Shown here: positions 9,590 through 19,684 of the stretch, piece after piece
Numbering within the stretch: position 1 is the stretch's first letter
Layout: the number at the start of each line of letters is the position of its first letter
Origin: Fulvia fulva
Taxonomy: Eukaryota; Ascomycota; Dothideomycetes; Mycosphaerellales; Mycosphaerellaceae
Assembly (NCBI RefSeq): GCF_020509005.1
Contig: NC_063019.1
Coordinates: 1,736,001-1,800,000, forward strand
Direction of reading: 5' to 3'
DNA: 64,000 nucleotides
Program-made: the position numbers and the translations under genes
Notes under the pieces: generated by a model
Seen by the model: only the letters and a program-made list of their open reading frames with translations
Told to the model about the DNA's origin: nothing
Database searches by the model: none

Positions 9590-9671
9590 AGCGGCCGGCG
9601 TAGTAAAATCCAAAGGCGTTGAGGAGCAGAAGCGGGAATAGACGGCACACGACTGCTTGGGTGAGCGACAT
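9420..9671 (-). CDS. Small membrane-anchored coiled-coil protein
   Basis: An 83-residue frame with an ATG start. It has one N-terminal hydrophobic segment (SLTQAVVCRLFPLLLLNAFGFYYAG), then a charged heptad-like helix (ASALHQEAKAARDRVRTRE through DDHLQRQVDELQEKIEG). This is the layout of small mitochondrial or ER single-pass proteins of unknown function. It overlaps the 5' part of the 2EXR-like gene in a different frame. The orderly anchor-plus-coil architecture argues that it is real, but it could also be an exon or a shadow of the other frame. No catalytic residues are seen. Confidence 0.5.
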   Translation of the reverse strand: MSLTQAVVCRLFPLLLLNAFGFYYAGRYGYDLIQKCQAANEASALHQEAKAARDRVRTREDDHLQRQVDELQEKIEGRRPLEV

Positions 9672-10060
9672 GGTCCTAAGATTGACATGACAATGAGGAT
9701 GGCTGCCTCTTGGAAGGAAATGTGAGCTCCTCGCTTTTGAGGACGACCGATGACATTCTGGTTTTGAGAGGCAAATTTCTTTCGAAGTTACCCAGCGCAT
9801 CGAAACACCCGCCCAGTTACAATGATTGAAACGGCCTGAGTGATCACTAGCAGTGATGTGGAACATCCAATGAAGAGTGTCCGATATACCCAAACCATAC
9901 CAGCCTAGAGACAGCATCATGATTCTCCCAGAAGATTCCCAGGCCGCTATCGTGCGCACGAGCTTTATGATTGCACAAAACCTACAACCATCCGCCTTCG
10001 CCCAGGTAGCTGCGACAAATTATTAGCGCGTCATTTCACGAGCATACCGCGGGGCACAAC

Positions 10061-11144
10061 TTACATTCTGGTGAATGCGGCCCTCTTCACTCTGACGTCT
10101 GCCTGCTCCAATGTCTTGCAGCACCTATCCGTGAAGCGAGTTCTCACGACGGCATCCGGAAGATTGTCCGCGTCCTTGTCATCGTACTGGATCGTGATGT
10201 CGCTCAGGGCTCCCCTTGCCTTCGGGTCGATCGACTTCAGCCACGGGACAAGATCTGTCGCAGTCTTGCCCGAAACCTTGAGCTCGCTGTAGTAGATGCT
10301 GATCGCCTCTTTGCGAATGTAGGGGTCGCTTTGCAACAAAGCAGGGATCTTCACGCGCCACTTGCTCTTGCCACGGAAGTTCGGACGTGGAGCCCAGTCC
10401 TTGCCTTCTGGGAAGAAGTAGTAGCCGTAGATGCGGTTTCGCACCTCAAGTGGGAGGTTCATGAACCATGACCAGGTGATGACCTCGACGGTGCAAGTGA
10501 TGTCTGCCTCGGGGTCGGTTACCTTCGACTTCTTCTTCTTCTTGACTTGGAAAGTCTTGAGCACGATTGGCTTCAAGTTGCTTACGTCCTTGGGCTCTTC
10601 TTCTTGCAGAGGGATATCTACTCTGCTATCCCTCAAATCTTCGGCAGGGTGGTTGTTCGTCCCTGCAGCCACATCCGCCACGGCCTCCAGCTGCTCTTGC
10701 TCGTACGCGCCAGGTGTCTCACAACCGAACGGACCTGAATCGGCCATCTCGTGATCCGCATCTGGAGCCCCTTGTGGCAAGGCCTCATCACTCTCATGGA
10801 TACGAGGGGACTCGCAAAAGTACGGCGGTGAAGCTTGACCGGAGTCTTGCCTGTGAGCATATGATGGTGTCGCGCTGTCATCGAAGAAGTAGTCTGGAGT
10901 CGCCAACTTCGCGCCTGGTGCTCCTGGTGTCGCGACATACTCTTCTCGCATGATCCTCGGGGTGTAGTAGATTGGTGTCTGCGCAGACAGGTGGCTGTGG
11001 TTCATCTCCTGGAAGATAGGGTCTGAGTCGATGTCTGCTCGTGTGATGTGTTAGTGGAGGATCATGGTACTGGACTGAGGTGCACTCGCCTGCATTGTGC
11101 TGAGGTGTTGGTGTGAAGAGATGGTCGAGATTTCTTGGAGACAT
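10061..11144 (-). CDS. 2EXR-like protein with acidic N-terminus
   Basis: The main exon (11034-10061) encodes a long acidic, disordered region with a KKKKKSK patch, then NLPLEVRNRIYGYYFF near the middle and PALLQSDPYIRKEAISIYY, the two halves of a diverged 2EXR domain. A 5' exon at 11144-11090 (MSPRNLDHLFTPTPQHNA) can be joined by a 55-nt intron with a GC donor (GCGAGT) and the acceptor GAGCAG, after a CACTAACAC branch site. The join is phase 1 and reads HNADIDSDPIFQEMNH. If the GC donor is wrong, translation could start at 11005. Function unknown. Confidence 0.65.
11035..11089 (-). other. Probable GC-AG intron
   Basis: 55 nt with a GCGAGT donor, a perfect CACTAAC branch site and a GAGCAG acceptor. 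No GT donor nearby keeps the frame. GC-AG introns are a small minority in fungi. Confidence 0.45.
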
Positions 11145-12241
11145 GGTGGCGATATTGCTGGTTGATTGTCGTTTGTCTCGAGGAGGATGTAATACACGCG
11201 ACAAAATGTGAGGTCTTTATGAAGCATTAGAGTGCTCGTGAGCATGTGGGCCCGCTCATGCTGCCGGGTATCAGAATGAGTGAGTGCAGCCGCTCAGTGA
11301 AATTGGTGGCAGCTCATGGTGGTAACCACTACCACTGCAGCCGCTCACTTGGCCTCTCAGTTGCAATGCGACCAAGATCCTAATTCTCCAGAGGCCCTTC
11401 AAGATTCCTCATGACGGCGAGGCGTGCTTACTATTGTGTCATCAGTGGTGGCGTGCGATGATGAAGTAGATTCGACAGGCTCACTCTCACCTTCGGCTGA
11501 GGCTGCCATTATTCTGGCTGGGCTTCTTAGTCGTGCCTGTGAGACCGGGATTTGAGGGATTTACATTGTTTTTTCTGTTTGCTTTATGTTGGTGTGAAAG
11601 GTGCGGGCATGTGAACGCCAAGTCCCTCTGGGTGAGACTGGTACTGTACAGCGGTAGTGGACTGAAGGAGCGCAGAACATGCCGTTATACCTTGATGCTA
11701 CTTGCCAGAAGCTATGGAGTGTGCTTTTGCCATGTGTACATATTAGCTAAAAATTTCAGAATATCTGCAAGGCTGCGAACGTTGATGATGACGTGGTGTC
11801 AGCCGGAACGAACAACACTCTTGGCGATCTGCCGTCCTCGATTACAACTAGAAATTTACCTCTCCGGAAGTAGTGCACTTACTTCAATAAAGTGCCTAGT
11901 GTATTTCTTACAACGGTGGCTTCCATATGTAGGTCATCGGTTCTCCTCCGCAACCTGGTAGCAAAGTGCCTCGACTGCGTCGATTGCTTTGCTTCTTGTT
12001 GTACTCCGACCAAGCTCGAACACGCGGGCTTCTTCCTCACAGCACTTGCGGTTTGCGCCGCTCGATCTAGGCCATCAAAAGTACCACCAGCCGTCCACGT
12101 TCGTACCCGGCTTGGTGGTTAAGGCCATGCATGACTAGACACGAGACCTCCCACCAAACTTGCAAAAGAAGACCTATCCAATCTGATACCCTCTACAGTC
12201 ATCGACCTCGTTGAATTTTTCGATGACTGCAAAGCGCGCTT

Positions 12242-12359
12242 GCGCGTTGAAGTTGATATCAGATTTGGATGGGTTCAAGAAACAGGGCTCAATGAAGAGG
12301 GCGCGTTGAAGTTGATATCAGATTTGGATAGGTTCAAGAAACAGGGCTCAATGAAGAGG
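12242..12359. repeat. Tandem duplication, 2 x 59 bp
   Basis: Two head-to-tail 59-bp units starting GCGCGTTGAAGTTGATATCA differ at a single base (GATGG versus GATAG). Near-identity suggests a recent slippage or replication duplication. Confidence 0.9.
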
Positions 12360-12360
12360 A

Positions 12361-12388
12361 CTCATTGAAGAGAGCTCATTGAAGAGAG
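12361..12388. repeat. Tandem repeat, 2 x 14 bp
   Basis: The 14-mer CTCATTGAAGAGAG occurs twice in direct contact, one base after the 59-bp repeat, whose end (CTCAATGAAGAGG) resembles it. The two repeats probably arose from one slippage-prone tract. Confidence 0.85.
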
Positions 12389-12832
12389 CTGAACAACCTA
12401 ATCTCCTATGCTTGTGGCGGAAGATTTACTCGCTATGGTCTTTTTTGCGCAGAGCGTTCACTGCGGGTTGTCTTGCTTGTTTGCTTGATTGGTAAGCGTA
12501 AATTGCAAATGTGATATGTAGCTTGTTGCGGACGCGGCCGAGGCGCATGTGAAGATCTGAGCATCTGCAACGAGTATTAGCAGCCTCACAAACCTCTTTG
12601 GACGATCGAGCTGATAGGTTGTTGCGGCTCTGGCATGGTTCCACAGGTGGTCTCTTCAGACTCTGAAGGTTCGCGTCCCGTCGCGCTGGGGGTAGATGTC
12701 ACTTTCCATGAACGATACCAAATGCCTTGTCAGATCCGACGTCTCCATTCTCTCCATTGATGGAGAGCAGCGACCTGAGCGCCATACCATATATACAGTG
12801 TCATGGTTTCTCATCCCTGTCCACTCGTGACC

Positions 12833-13639
12833 TTACTTCGTCCGCACCTGCTTCAATTTCTTGGGACTGTGCATAAACTGATCCGCATACGCCTTTGGAA
12901 TTACCCTCCTCTCATTCGGCTCCTGCACAAAGTACTCGTAACCCTGCTTGTTCGCAAATCTGATGGCATCGTCCTTCGTCGAGAAGTTCAGGTGTGTGCC
13001 CTGCATGAAGTCTGCACTCGACTGCCATCCCATAAGTGGGTTCTCCCATCGGTGGCCCTTGCTAAGAGGATCCCAGTCCATACGCCAGTGGTGAGATGGC
13101 CAGTCGCCGGATTGGGTTGCGGTTTTGACGGGTTTGTAGATGCTGGGAGATGAATCAGTGGTAGCTTCAGGCAAGAAGACCTGGTGTGTTGAACATACCG
13201 AACTGTGCGAGCTTGGAGCTCAATTGGCGCGCCGGACAAAACTGCGGCTGGCATGTCTACACCGGGCTCGCTACCGTCCATGACACGCATTGGCACCGGT
13301 GAAAAGTTGCTTGAGCACCATGTCAGCATAGATCTCCTCCTCTATTATTGCCTTGTCTCTGCCAGCTCCTTACGATGTCCTGTAGTCTGCTGCCACGCTC
13401 CAGTCTGGGTTGTGTCTGGCCTGACCCTCCGCAGCACCCTCCTGTCTGATCATTGAGCTCTCATTGCTCGTGGCTCCGCTGCTCGGTGGCTCAGATGTGC
13501 TGGCCGTCTCTCTGTCCTTCGTGATTCGGTGCTGGTCGTGTTGGGCGGATTGGAAGCGTGCGAGGGCTGGCGCGCCGAGAGAAAGTGCTGGCCTGGCTGC
13601 TGCAGCGCGCAGTACTGCCGCCGTTCGTAGTGAGGCCAT
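12833..13639 (-). CDS. NADH:ubiquinone oxidoreductase subunit NDUFS4 (21 kDa)
   Basis: Three exons (13639-13374, 13309-13199, 13142-12833) encode 228 residues. The N-terminus is an Arg/Ala-rich mitochondrial presequence (MASLRTAAVLRAAAARPALS). The body carries VRIYKPVKTATQSG, WRMDWDPLSKGHRWENPLMGW and FSTKDDAIRFANKQGYEYFV, the core of the ETC complex I 18/21-kDa subunit family, and ends in a basic tail. Introns of 64 and 56 nt join in frame (TC|C and CG|C) and have CTGA-type branch sites. NDUFS4 sits in the peripheral arm near the NADH-binding module and stabilises complex I. It is divergent from ATP17, with 191 bp between start codons. Confidence 0.93.
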
Positions 13640-13830
13640 TGTGTTCTGTGTACGGGATTAACAGTCAGTGAAGCGCTGCTGCTGCTGCTCTCAGGCGAAT
13701 GAAGTGGTAAGCGAACATCGATTGGAGATGCCGGCCGGAGCTCCGGAAACATCCGTCATCGCATTGAACCTCTCTCACTTCGCGACAGCAGCACATCTTC
13801 AGATTACCTCACAGAGCACACATCGCAGCC
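13640..13830. promoter_or_regulatory. Shared divergent promoter NDUFS4/ATP17
   Basis: Only 191 bp separate the start codons of two nuclear genes for oxidative phosphorylation transcribed away from each other. A CTG/CAG-rich tract lies near 13675-13690. No CCAAT box is obvious. Co-regulation from shared elements is inferred from the arrangement. Confidence 0.6.
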
Positions 13831-14440
13831 ATGGTCTCCTCAATAATCCCACCAAAGGTATGAGATGTCGACAATGTAAATGTGTGCACATACTGACTTC
13901 GTGCCCAGGTTGCCTCGCCCAACGTACGTTCTCCGAGCTCGCCCTTCGGCACACTCTCAGCACCGCGATGCGACGGCGAAGCGATACGCGAACACATACA
14001 CTGCGAGGAAAGACGACTGTGAGGAGGATGCAAGCTGACAGAGAGATGTACAGGCCATCGGCGGTGCCGCAGATGCTGCGCGCATGCAGAATGTTGTCGG
14101 ATTCTACGAGAAGCTCCCACGCGGCGCTGCTCCAGCACCAAAGCCAAGCGGCCTTTTCCAGAGATACCAGGCTAGATACATGGGAGCCAAGCCAAGCCCA
14201 ATGCGTGAGTCGACTCTGGACATGATTGAAGCAGGGAATGCGAAGACGAGGAGGAGAGGAAACAAAAGGGCAGAGTCGTGCTAACGGGTTTGAACAGCAA
14301 TCGTCCACGTCGTCGGCAGCATGATCCTTCTCGGATACGCACAGAACTACTACTTCCATCTCCGTAAGTGAAGATCGGGCACATCGGCTGGAAGCAGATA
14401 CTGATGTTTAGCAGGTCACCACAAGAACAACGCTCACTAG
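13831..14440 (+). CDS. ATP17: ATP synthase subunit f, mitochondrial
   Basis: Five exons (13831-13857, 13909-13923, 14054-14204, 14298-14363, 14415-14440) give 94 residues. Key stretches are MVSSIIPPK, DAARMQNVVGFYEKLPRG, YQARYMGAKPSPM and a single membrane helix, IVHVVGSMILLGYAQNYYF, ending in HLRHHKNNAH. This is the fungal subunit f of the F1Fo ATP synthase, an inner-membrane Fo subunit near the dimer interface. Each intron has a GT donor and AG acceptor and all joins keep frame. Exon 2 is only 15 nt (VASPN). The intron density (four in 285 coding bases) is high. It is divergent from NDUFS4. Confidence 0.93.
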
Positions 14441-15181
14441 AGCTGTGTGCTGGGGCAAGTGAGGCAGGGTCAGGCTAGACGAAGGATCATCCGTACATAT
14501 GAGACAGCATCAAGTCCTGCGAGGCCATCAAGTCTCCTTTGTTCTGATGTGTAGCATCATGTGCCACTGAATGCATCACGTGACTCGTGGGAATGAACAT
14601 GCCGAAACACTGCCTTGTGGTCACTCGGAGCCCGTGCATCCTTTGGACATATAGCGTGCTACTAGAAGTGAATCATGTCATTGGGAAAAGAGCGTGGTCT
14701 TACTCTGTCCACGTTTCCGCGAGGTTTCAAGTGACTTGCTGCGCACGGCCGTTCCCGTTCTGGCTGCGGATCTAGTACGTACCTCGACTCCAGCTCTCGT
14801 GCTTGTGCCTCCTTTGCGACAACGACTCACACCCCATCCACACGCACCTCTCCCACCTCTCACCTCCGCGCAAGCGAGAGCCGGAAGCTCGTTACTTCCA
14901 CCCAGTCGTCGCACACCGGCGCTTCCCACCAGCCTCGAGAGCAGCGATCGCACCACCGAGAACAGCAGACCAGGCTTCCTTCGTCTCCTCCGAAACAGCA
15001 AGAGAAGGCGCACAGTCGTGGCGGAAACAGCCTCCTGACATTAGGTACAAATTGCCCTTTGAGTAAAGTACTCGCTTGCAGCTGAGAAGGAGCGTTCTGG
15101 CACCGTCGCGTGACTGCGCTGAGTGCGCGGCGGCGGAGAATGCGTCCGGATCTTCTATCATGCACCCCTTCAGCAACACCT
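14441..15181. other. Intergenic upstream of the RGG protein
   Basis: About 740 bp with no supported gene; small frames here lack domains. It contains the promoter of the downstream large gene and pyrimidine-rich stretches near 14800-14990. Confidence 0.5.
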
Positions 15182-15188
15182 TTATATA
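15182..15188 (+). promoter_or_regulatory. TATA box of the large RGG gene
   Basis: TTATATA lies about 55 bp upstream of the ATG at 15239. Its position argues that translation starts at MAEQHSHN rather than at earlier codons of the same open frame. Confidence 0.5.
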
Positions 15189-15238
15189 CAGCACATTCTG
15201 ACCAGCACTCTTCGCCGACCGCAGACCGGAACACTGTT

Positions 15239-18200
15239 ATGGCAGAGCAGCATAGCCACAATGTGGTAAACAACGATCAGTCGACGAGCGGTTCGCCGCT
15301 GGTCGACGCCGCCGTGAACCCAACCACCACCGATTCCGCCGCCAGCGGCACCCAAACACGACAGCCACCCATCACGAATACCTCCGAGGCATCTCACCCC
15401 GTAGAGAAGCTTATCGAGTCAATCACCAGCGCCCGCGACCCGTCCGAGAAGCACATGTCTGGATCTGACGCGGCTACAGGAGCAGCAGAGCCAAGTGCTG
15501 GTGATGCTGCGAATGCATCTGCTCAGCATTCAGCCCCGGTCATCGAGGAACGCGACGGAGCCACTCACAACGAGCAAGTCAATGGCGTGCGCGATGATGC
15601 CAGTCAAGGAGACGGTCCGGCGGATGAGGTTAGGAGTAACGCGGACGTTTCAGTCGACATCAGCGTGAACTCAGATACAGATGGCAGCAAAGCGGGCTTG
15701 GCCCAGGACGGCAAGCATCATGCGCGCAGCAACTCTGTCAAGAAGCCGACCACCTTTAGCAAAGTGACTGCGACTAAGAGCTTCATGAACAAGATTGCGC
15801 CAGCAGCCCCAGCTACTGCGAAGATCGGCGAGAAGCCTAGCGCAGCTGCGGCACCCACATCTCTTGCCAACAAGCCTCGATTGATCGCGAAGACCGGAGC
15901 TTCTTTGGCCAACCTGCAGAAGTCGCGTGTTGGTGCGGAACCCGCAGCTGGTCCAGATGCCAGTAAGGTCTGGAACAAGAATCGGCCACAGCCACAGGCG
16001 CCACCCAGGCAGTTCACTGATGAGGAGCTGAAACAGCAGTACGGCATTCACCTTGCGACTCGCTTACAGACCGATGGTGACGGCAAGGAGCCAAAGTGGG
16101 CTGATATCGACGATGACGAGGACGATTGGGCACCGGAGGCAGTGGTATGGATGGATGGCACGAAATCCACAATCGCACCAGAGCCCACACCGCCACCGAC
16201 GAAAGAACAAAAGCCGGCAGCCGCGCAATTGCCAAAACCTGCGGACGGAGTACGACCTCGACTTGCCTTGAAATCAGAACGAGCTGGGGCCGAGCAACAG
16301 ATGAGGATCTTGAAGCCCGGTGTTGGTACGGCGCAAGCCAAAGCGAGCACTCCAGGAGCACCATCTCCCAGCCCAGACAAGGACAGGCTATCTTTGAAAG
16401 CAACGGCACCAACACCAGCCAAATCTCCTTGGGCAGCAATTCCCAAGCCTGAGGCCGTGGCTCCCATCAACCCTCCTACCCAACAGCAAGCTATGCCACC
16501 TCCACCAATGGCTTCTCAGGATGCGCGAGCGTACGGCAACGGTCCACCTCCACCTGTCCGCGAGATCGCTGCAGACACGTTCGACCGATCTTGGCGAGAG
16601 GGAGAAGGCGGTCACAGAGAGCTGTTCAATTCGACCAACGGTCGCTACGAACAAGCTCCGGAGGGCCGGCGATACAGCAGACCGCAGGCGGGCTTCCAGA
16701 AGCCTGCTCTTTTGCAACGCGGTGGACCGACTGCACAGTCACCCGCGGAACCATCTGCTGCATTCCAATCACGAACCTCGTCGCAAGCAGATGGTAGCTG
16801 GGGCAGACGCCGGGGCTCTAGTGTAAGCCAAGGCAGCATGCCTCCTCCGCGGCGGATGTCGGTCAACCAACGACCAGAGCTTGCTGGCACTCCTGAGACC
16901 ATTCCCGATGTTGGCTCTCCGAAGACAGGTCGTGGTGAATATGCTCGGCCGTCTTTCTCGCAGCAGTCTGCTTGGGACCAACAGCTGCCACCTCCACCTG
17001 AGGCCGGAACTCAGGCAGCACAATCAGCGATCCCGCAGGAAGATGCCGTTGAGGTCCAGAAGCGACTTATGGCAGAGAAGCGAGAGGAGGCCATTAAGAG
17101 GCGCAAGGAAGAGGAGCAGGCCGAAGAAGCTGCTAAGCAAGAGCGTCTACGAGCGAAACTGGCTGCGCTCGAGGGTGTGGGCAAGTCGAAGAAAGAGCGC
17201 GAGGCGGAAGCTGCAGCAGCTGCCGCCAAGGCTAAAGAGACGCCCACCACCGAAAAGTCTGCAGAGCCCGCAACTGCGACCAGCGCCAGCGCGCGACCCG
17301 AATCTGCTGAACCCGCAATGGCCTCTGCGAAGGCCGCCTCACCACTCGAAACACAATCACTTCCACCACCACCCGAAATGGCGCAGAAGGAAACACTTGC
17401 CGACCACCTCCCTTCACCGTTGCCCACGAAGCCATTGCCTACTGGTCAGTCTGATAGACCTGTGGCCGCGGACTCACAACAACGACAAACATCCCGAAGC
17501 CATCTCTCACCCAGAGCCAACGCGCGCGCTCCCTACCAGCAAGCACAACCGCAATACAAGGCACCGTCTTCGTACTCATCACCTGGCGATCGCAAGCAAC
17601 AGCCGTTTGGTCGATCACCAAACCTTGCCGACGGCCAATTCACGCCATGGCCAAGTACCACACCCAGCACTAATGTTTGGGGCTCATCAGGCATTGGCAA
17701 TGGCACATTTGACAGCAACAGCAGTTTTGCCCCTATGCCCTTGGCGCAGCAGACTGGACTGCCTCCTCCACCTGGCATGGGCCGCCCACCAACCTCGACT
17801 CGCATCTCGCCCCAAGCCGGCTTCAGTCAAGAGTCGTGTTCTCCCAACTTGCAACAGCAATCATTAGCGGAACAGCAACGAGCCTTCGGACCTCCTGGCA
17901 TGGACTCGAGGCCAGATCCCTTCGCCCAGCAAGCACGACTCAATGGCATGTCACCCGCGCCTGGAGTCGGTCGACCTGTGCATCCGCCAGGACCTATCGG
18001 ACCTCCGTCCAGGACACAACAGCAGCAAGCCCCGCCACAGCAACGTGGTGACGCTATCGCTGCGTGGAAGAATGCAGCCAATAACCTGCCCGGAGCGTAC
18101 TCTGCAGAAGCTGCGGCAGCCGAAGAGCGTCGAAAGCGCGAAATGAACGCACCCGTGAAGCCATCCGAGAACCGATACAAGGAGACTTTCAAGCAGACAG

Positions 18201-19684
18201 CGGTAGATCAAGGCGCTCTGGGCGCACCACGTCGCTATGCGAAGACGGAGTATACTATACACGACGCTCAGGGCTCGCGAACAGTCTCATCGCATAGCCC
18301 AGCGCCGCCGTCGACGCAGACCCAGCCACAAGCTCCGGTAACCATGTCTACGCCAAAGCAAGACACATGGAAGCAGCCGACCGAGAATCAGGTCCGCATT
18401 CCTGATGGTTCACAGAACCCAGCTCATGGTGGCATGTTGCCTCCACAGCCGCCGATTGGTACGCCACAGGCGCGGCAGACATTGACTGCGTATCAAGTCA
18501 GTGCTAACTTCCCAACAGCGCCGCTTGCGCCAGTCATTGATTCGAAGGAACAGTCGCCGCCTCCACCGGACACAGAAAACCATCCCGTCAACGAGGGTGA
18601 CGCTCATCGTCCACACGTGAAGCTCCCGCCCCCACCTGCTAGAGTCAAGCTGCCGCCAACGTCGCCTTCTGGTCCTTTGCCACCACTCGCGACAGGCAGC
18701 TCGGTCCTGATGCCAATGCGCCCAGCAACCAACCCTTATGGCCCGCCGGGCGCCCGCCCCATTGCAATGACACCGGACTGGCAGAGGCGCTTCAACGGAC
18801 TGCTCGGTCGCGCTGTCATTGAGACTGAGACCCCTCCATCGCCACCAAAGACACCACCCAAAGCACATGGAGCGAGCCTGGCAGTAGCGGTCTCCAGCCG
18901 AGCACAATGGGACGAGAAGATTGCGGCTGCAGCTACCGTATCTTTACCGCAAGCGCAGAAGCCCAAGACTCAGGAAGGATTCGTCATCGACAACAGCAAA
19001 GAGGCCGTGACCAGGCCACTTACCGACGAGATCTTCAATGAAGAGCGTGGCTTCGGCTCAATGCCACCTGTTCGCATTCCTCGTAACACTGCGTACAACA
19101 CGGCGCCGATACCTGCGCGCAATCGCGAATTCGCGAACTCGAGAATTCAGAAGCCCATGGAGACGCAATCTGGAGCTGACATGTTCTTCTGGAAGCACCC
19201 ACAAGGTTACTTCGTCACCATCCCTCGCACTCGATTCCACAACAAGCTCATCATTCAGCCTGGTATGGAGGACTATGTCAAGCCCGAGAAGAAGGACAGT
19301 CGCAAAGCCAACCACCTGAAGGATCGTCCAGAGGCACAGGATTGTACGCCATCTGGCAGGTGGAACCGAAACAAGCCGGGCAAGGAGATCAGCACCCCTG
19401 CTTCTCCAGCTCCTGCCACCCCAGGAAGCGAGCCAGCGAAGGAAAAGGCTACCCCGAAGCCTGTGCGCCAGCAACCATCGCGCCAGCCCTCGAATGCTCC
19501 TGCCAACGATGGGCCTGCTGATGCTAGCAAGAACTTCTTCGCAATGCTTACAGATGAGGCCGACAAGAAGCCCGGCCGAGGACGCGGTGGACGTGGACGT
19601 GGCCGAGGAGCACGTGGTAGCAGGGGAAACGACCGAGAACACGCAGCCGCTGTGACTGCGACACCGGTCAAGACCCAAGGCTAA
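15239..19684 (+). CDS. Large disordered RGG-box protein
   Basis: Intronless frame of 1,481 residues from the ATG below a TATA box. It is dominated by Pro, Gln, Ala and Ser. Recognisable pieces: FTDEELKQQYGIHLATRLQ near residue 262 followed by KWADIDDDEDDWAPE; a charged coiled coil at about 600-665 (EKREEAIKRRKEEEQAEEAA); a short ordered stretch near 1314 with FFWKHPQGYFVTIPRTRFHN; and a C-terminal RGG box (about 1444-1463, GRGRGGRGRGRGARGSRG). RGG boxes bind RNA and are arginine-methylated, so a role in mRNA or ribonucleoprotein granules is plausible. I do not recognise a yeast counterpart. Some Pro-rich parts invite false frames on the other strand. Confidence 0.85.
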   Translation: MAEQHSHNVVNNDQSTSGSPLVDAAVNPTTTDSAASGTQTRQPPITNTSEASHPVEKLIESITSARDPSEKHMSGSDAATGAAEPSAGDAANASAQHSAPVIEERDGATHNEQVNGVRDDASQGDGPADEVRSNADVSVDISVNSDTDGSKAGLAQDGKHHARSNSVKKPTTFSKVTATKSFMNKIAPAAPATAKIGEKPSAAAAPTSLANKPRLIAKTGASLANLQKSRVGAEPAAGPDASKVWNKNRPQPQAPPRQFTDEELKQQYGIHLATRLQTDGDGKEPKWADIDDDEDDWAPEAVVWMDGTKSTIAPEPTPPPTKEQKPAAAQLPKPADGVRPRLALKSERAGAEQQMRILKPGVGTAQAKASTPGAPSPSPDKDRLSLKATAPTPAKSPWAAIPKPEAVAPINPPTQQQAMPPPPMASQDARAYGNGPPPPVREIAADTFDRSWREGEGGHRELFNSTNGRYEQAPEGRRYSRPQAGFQKPALLQRGGPTAQSPAEPSAAFQSRTSSQADGSWGRRRGSSVSQGSMPPPRRMSVNQRPELAGTPETIPDVGSPKTGRGEYARPSFSQQSAWDQQLPPPPEAGTQAAQSAIPQEDAVEVQKRLMAEKREEAIKRRKEEEQAEEAAKQERLRAKLAALEGVGKSKKEREAEAAAAAAKAKETPTTEKSAEPATATSASARPESAEPAMASAKAASPLETQSLPPPPEMAQKETLADHLPSPLPTKPLPTGQSDRPVAADSQQRQTSRSHLSPRANARAPYQQAQPQYKAPSSYSSPGDRKQQPFGRSPNLADGQFTPWPSTTPSTNVWGSSGIGNGTFDSNSSFAPMPLAQQTGLPPPPGMGRPPTSTRISPQAGFSQESCSPNLQQQSLAEQQRAFGPPGMDSRPDPFAQQARLNGMSPAPGVGRPVHPPGPIGPPSRTQQQQAPPQQRGDAIAAWKNAANNLPGAYSAEAAAAEERRKREMNAPVKPSENRYKETFKQTAVDQGALGAPRRYAKTEYTIHDAQGSRTVSSHSPAPPSTQTQPQAPVTMSTPKQDTWKQPTENQVRIPDGSQNPAHGGMLPPQPPIGTPQARQTLTAYQVSANFPTAPLAPVIDSKEQSPPPPDTENHPVNEGDAHRPHVKLPPPPARVKLPPTSPSGPLPPLATGSSVLMPMRPATNPYGPPGARPIAMTPDWQRRFNGLLGRAVIETETPPSPPKTPPKAHGASLAVAVSSRAQWDEKIAAAATVSLPQAQKPKTQEGFVIDNSKEAVTRPLTDEIFNEERGFGSMPPVRIPRNTAYNTAPIPARNREFANSRIQKPMETQSGADMFFWKHPQGYFVTIPRTRFHNKLIIQPGMEDYVKPEKKDSRKANHLKDRPEAQDCTPSGRWNRNKPGKEISTPASPAPATPGSEPAKEKATPKPVRQQPSRQPSNAPANDGPADASKNFFAMLTDEADKKPGRGRGGRGRGRGARGSRGNDREHAAAVTATPVKTQG

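Larger units (their letters stand above)
11145..12832. other. Intergenic, repeats only
   Basis: About 1.7 kb with no supported gene. It holds a tandem repeat at 12242-12388 (listed separately). The plus-strand frames at 11533-12122 have no domain or sensible composition. Confidence 0.5.

Noticed and set aside
12242..12388. Direct repeats as a possible CRISPR array
   Set aside because: The units touch with no spacers, there are only two, and the genome is fungal.
19058..19678. Long open frames on the strand opposite the RGG protein (206 and 132 residues)
   Set aside because: They are mirror frames of a GC-rich, Pro/Gln-rich coding sequence and show no domain; the plus-strand frame is continuous for 1,481 codons.
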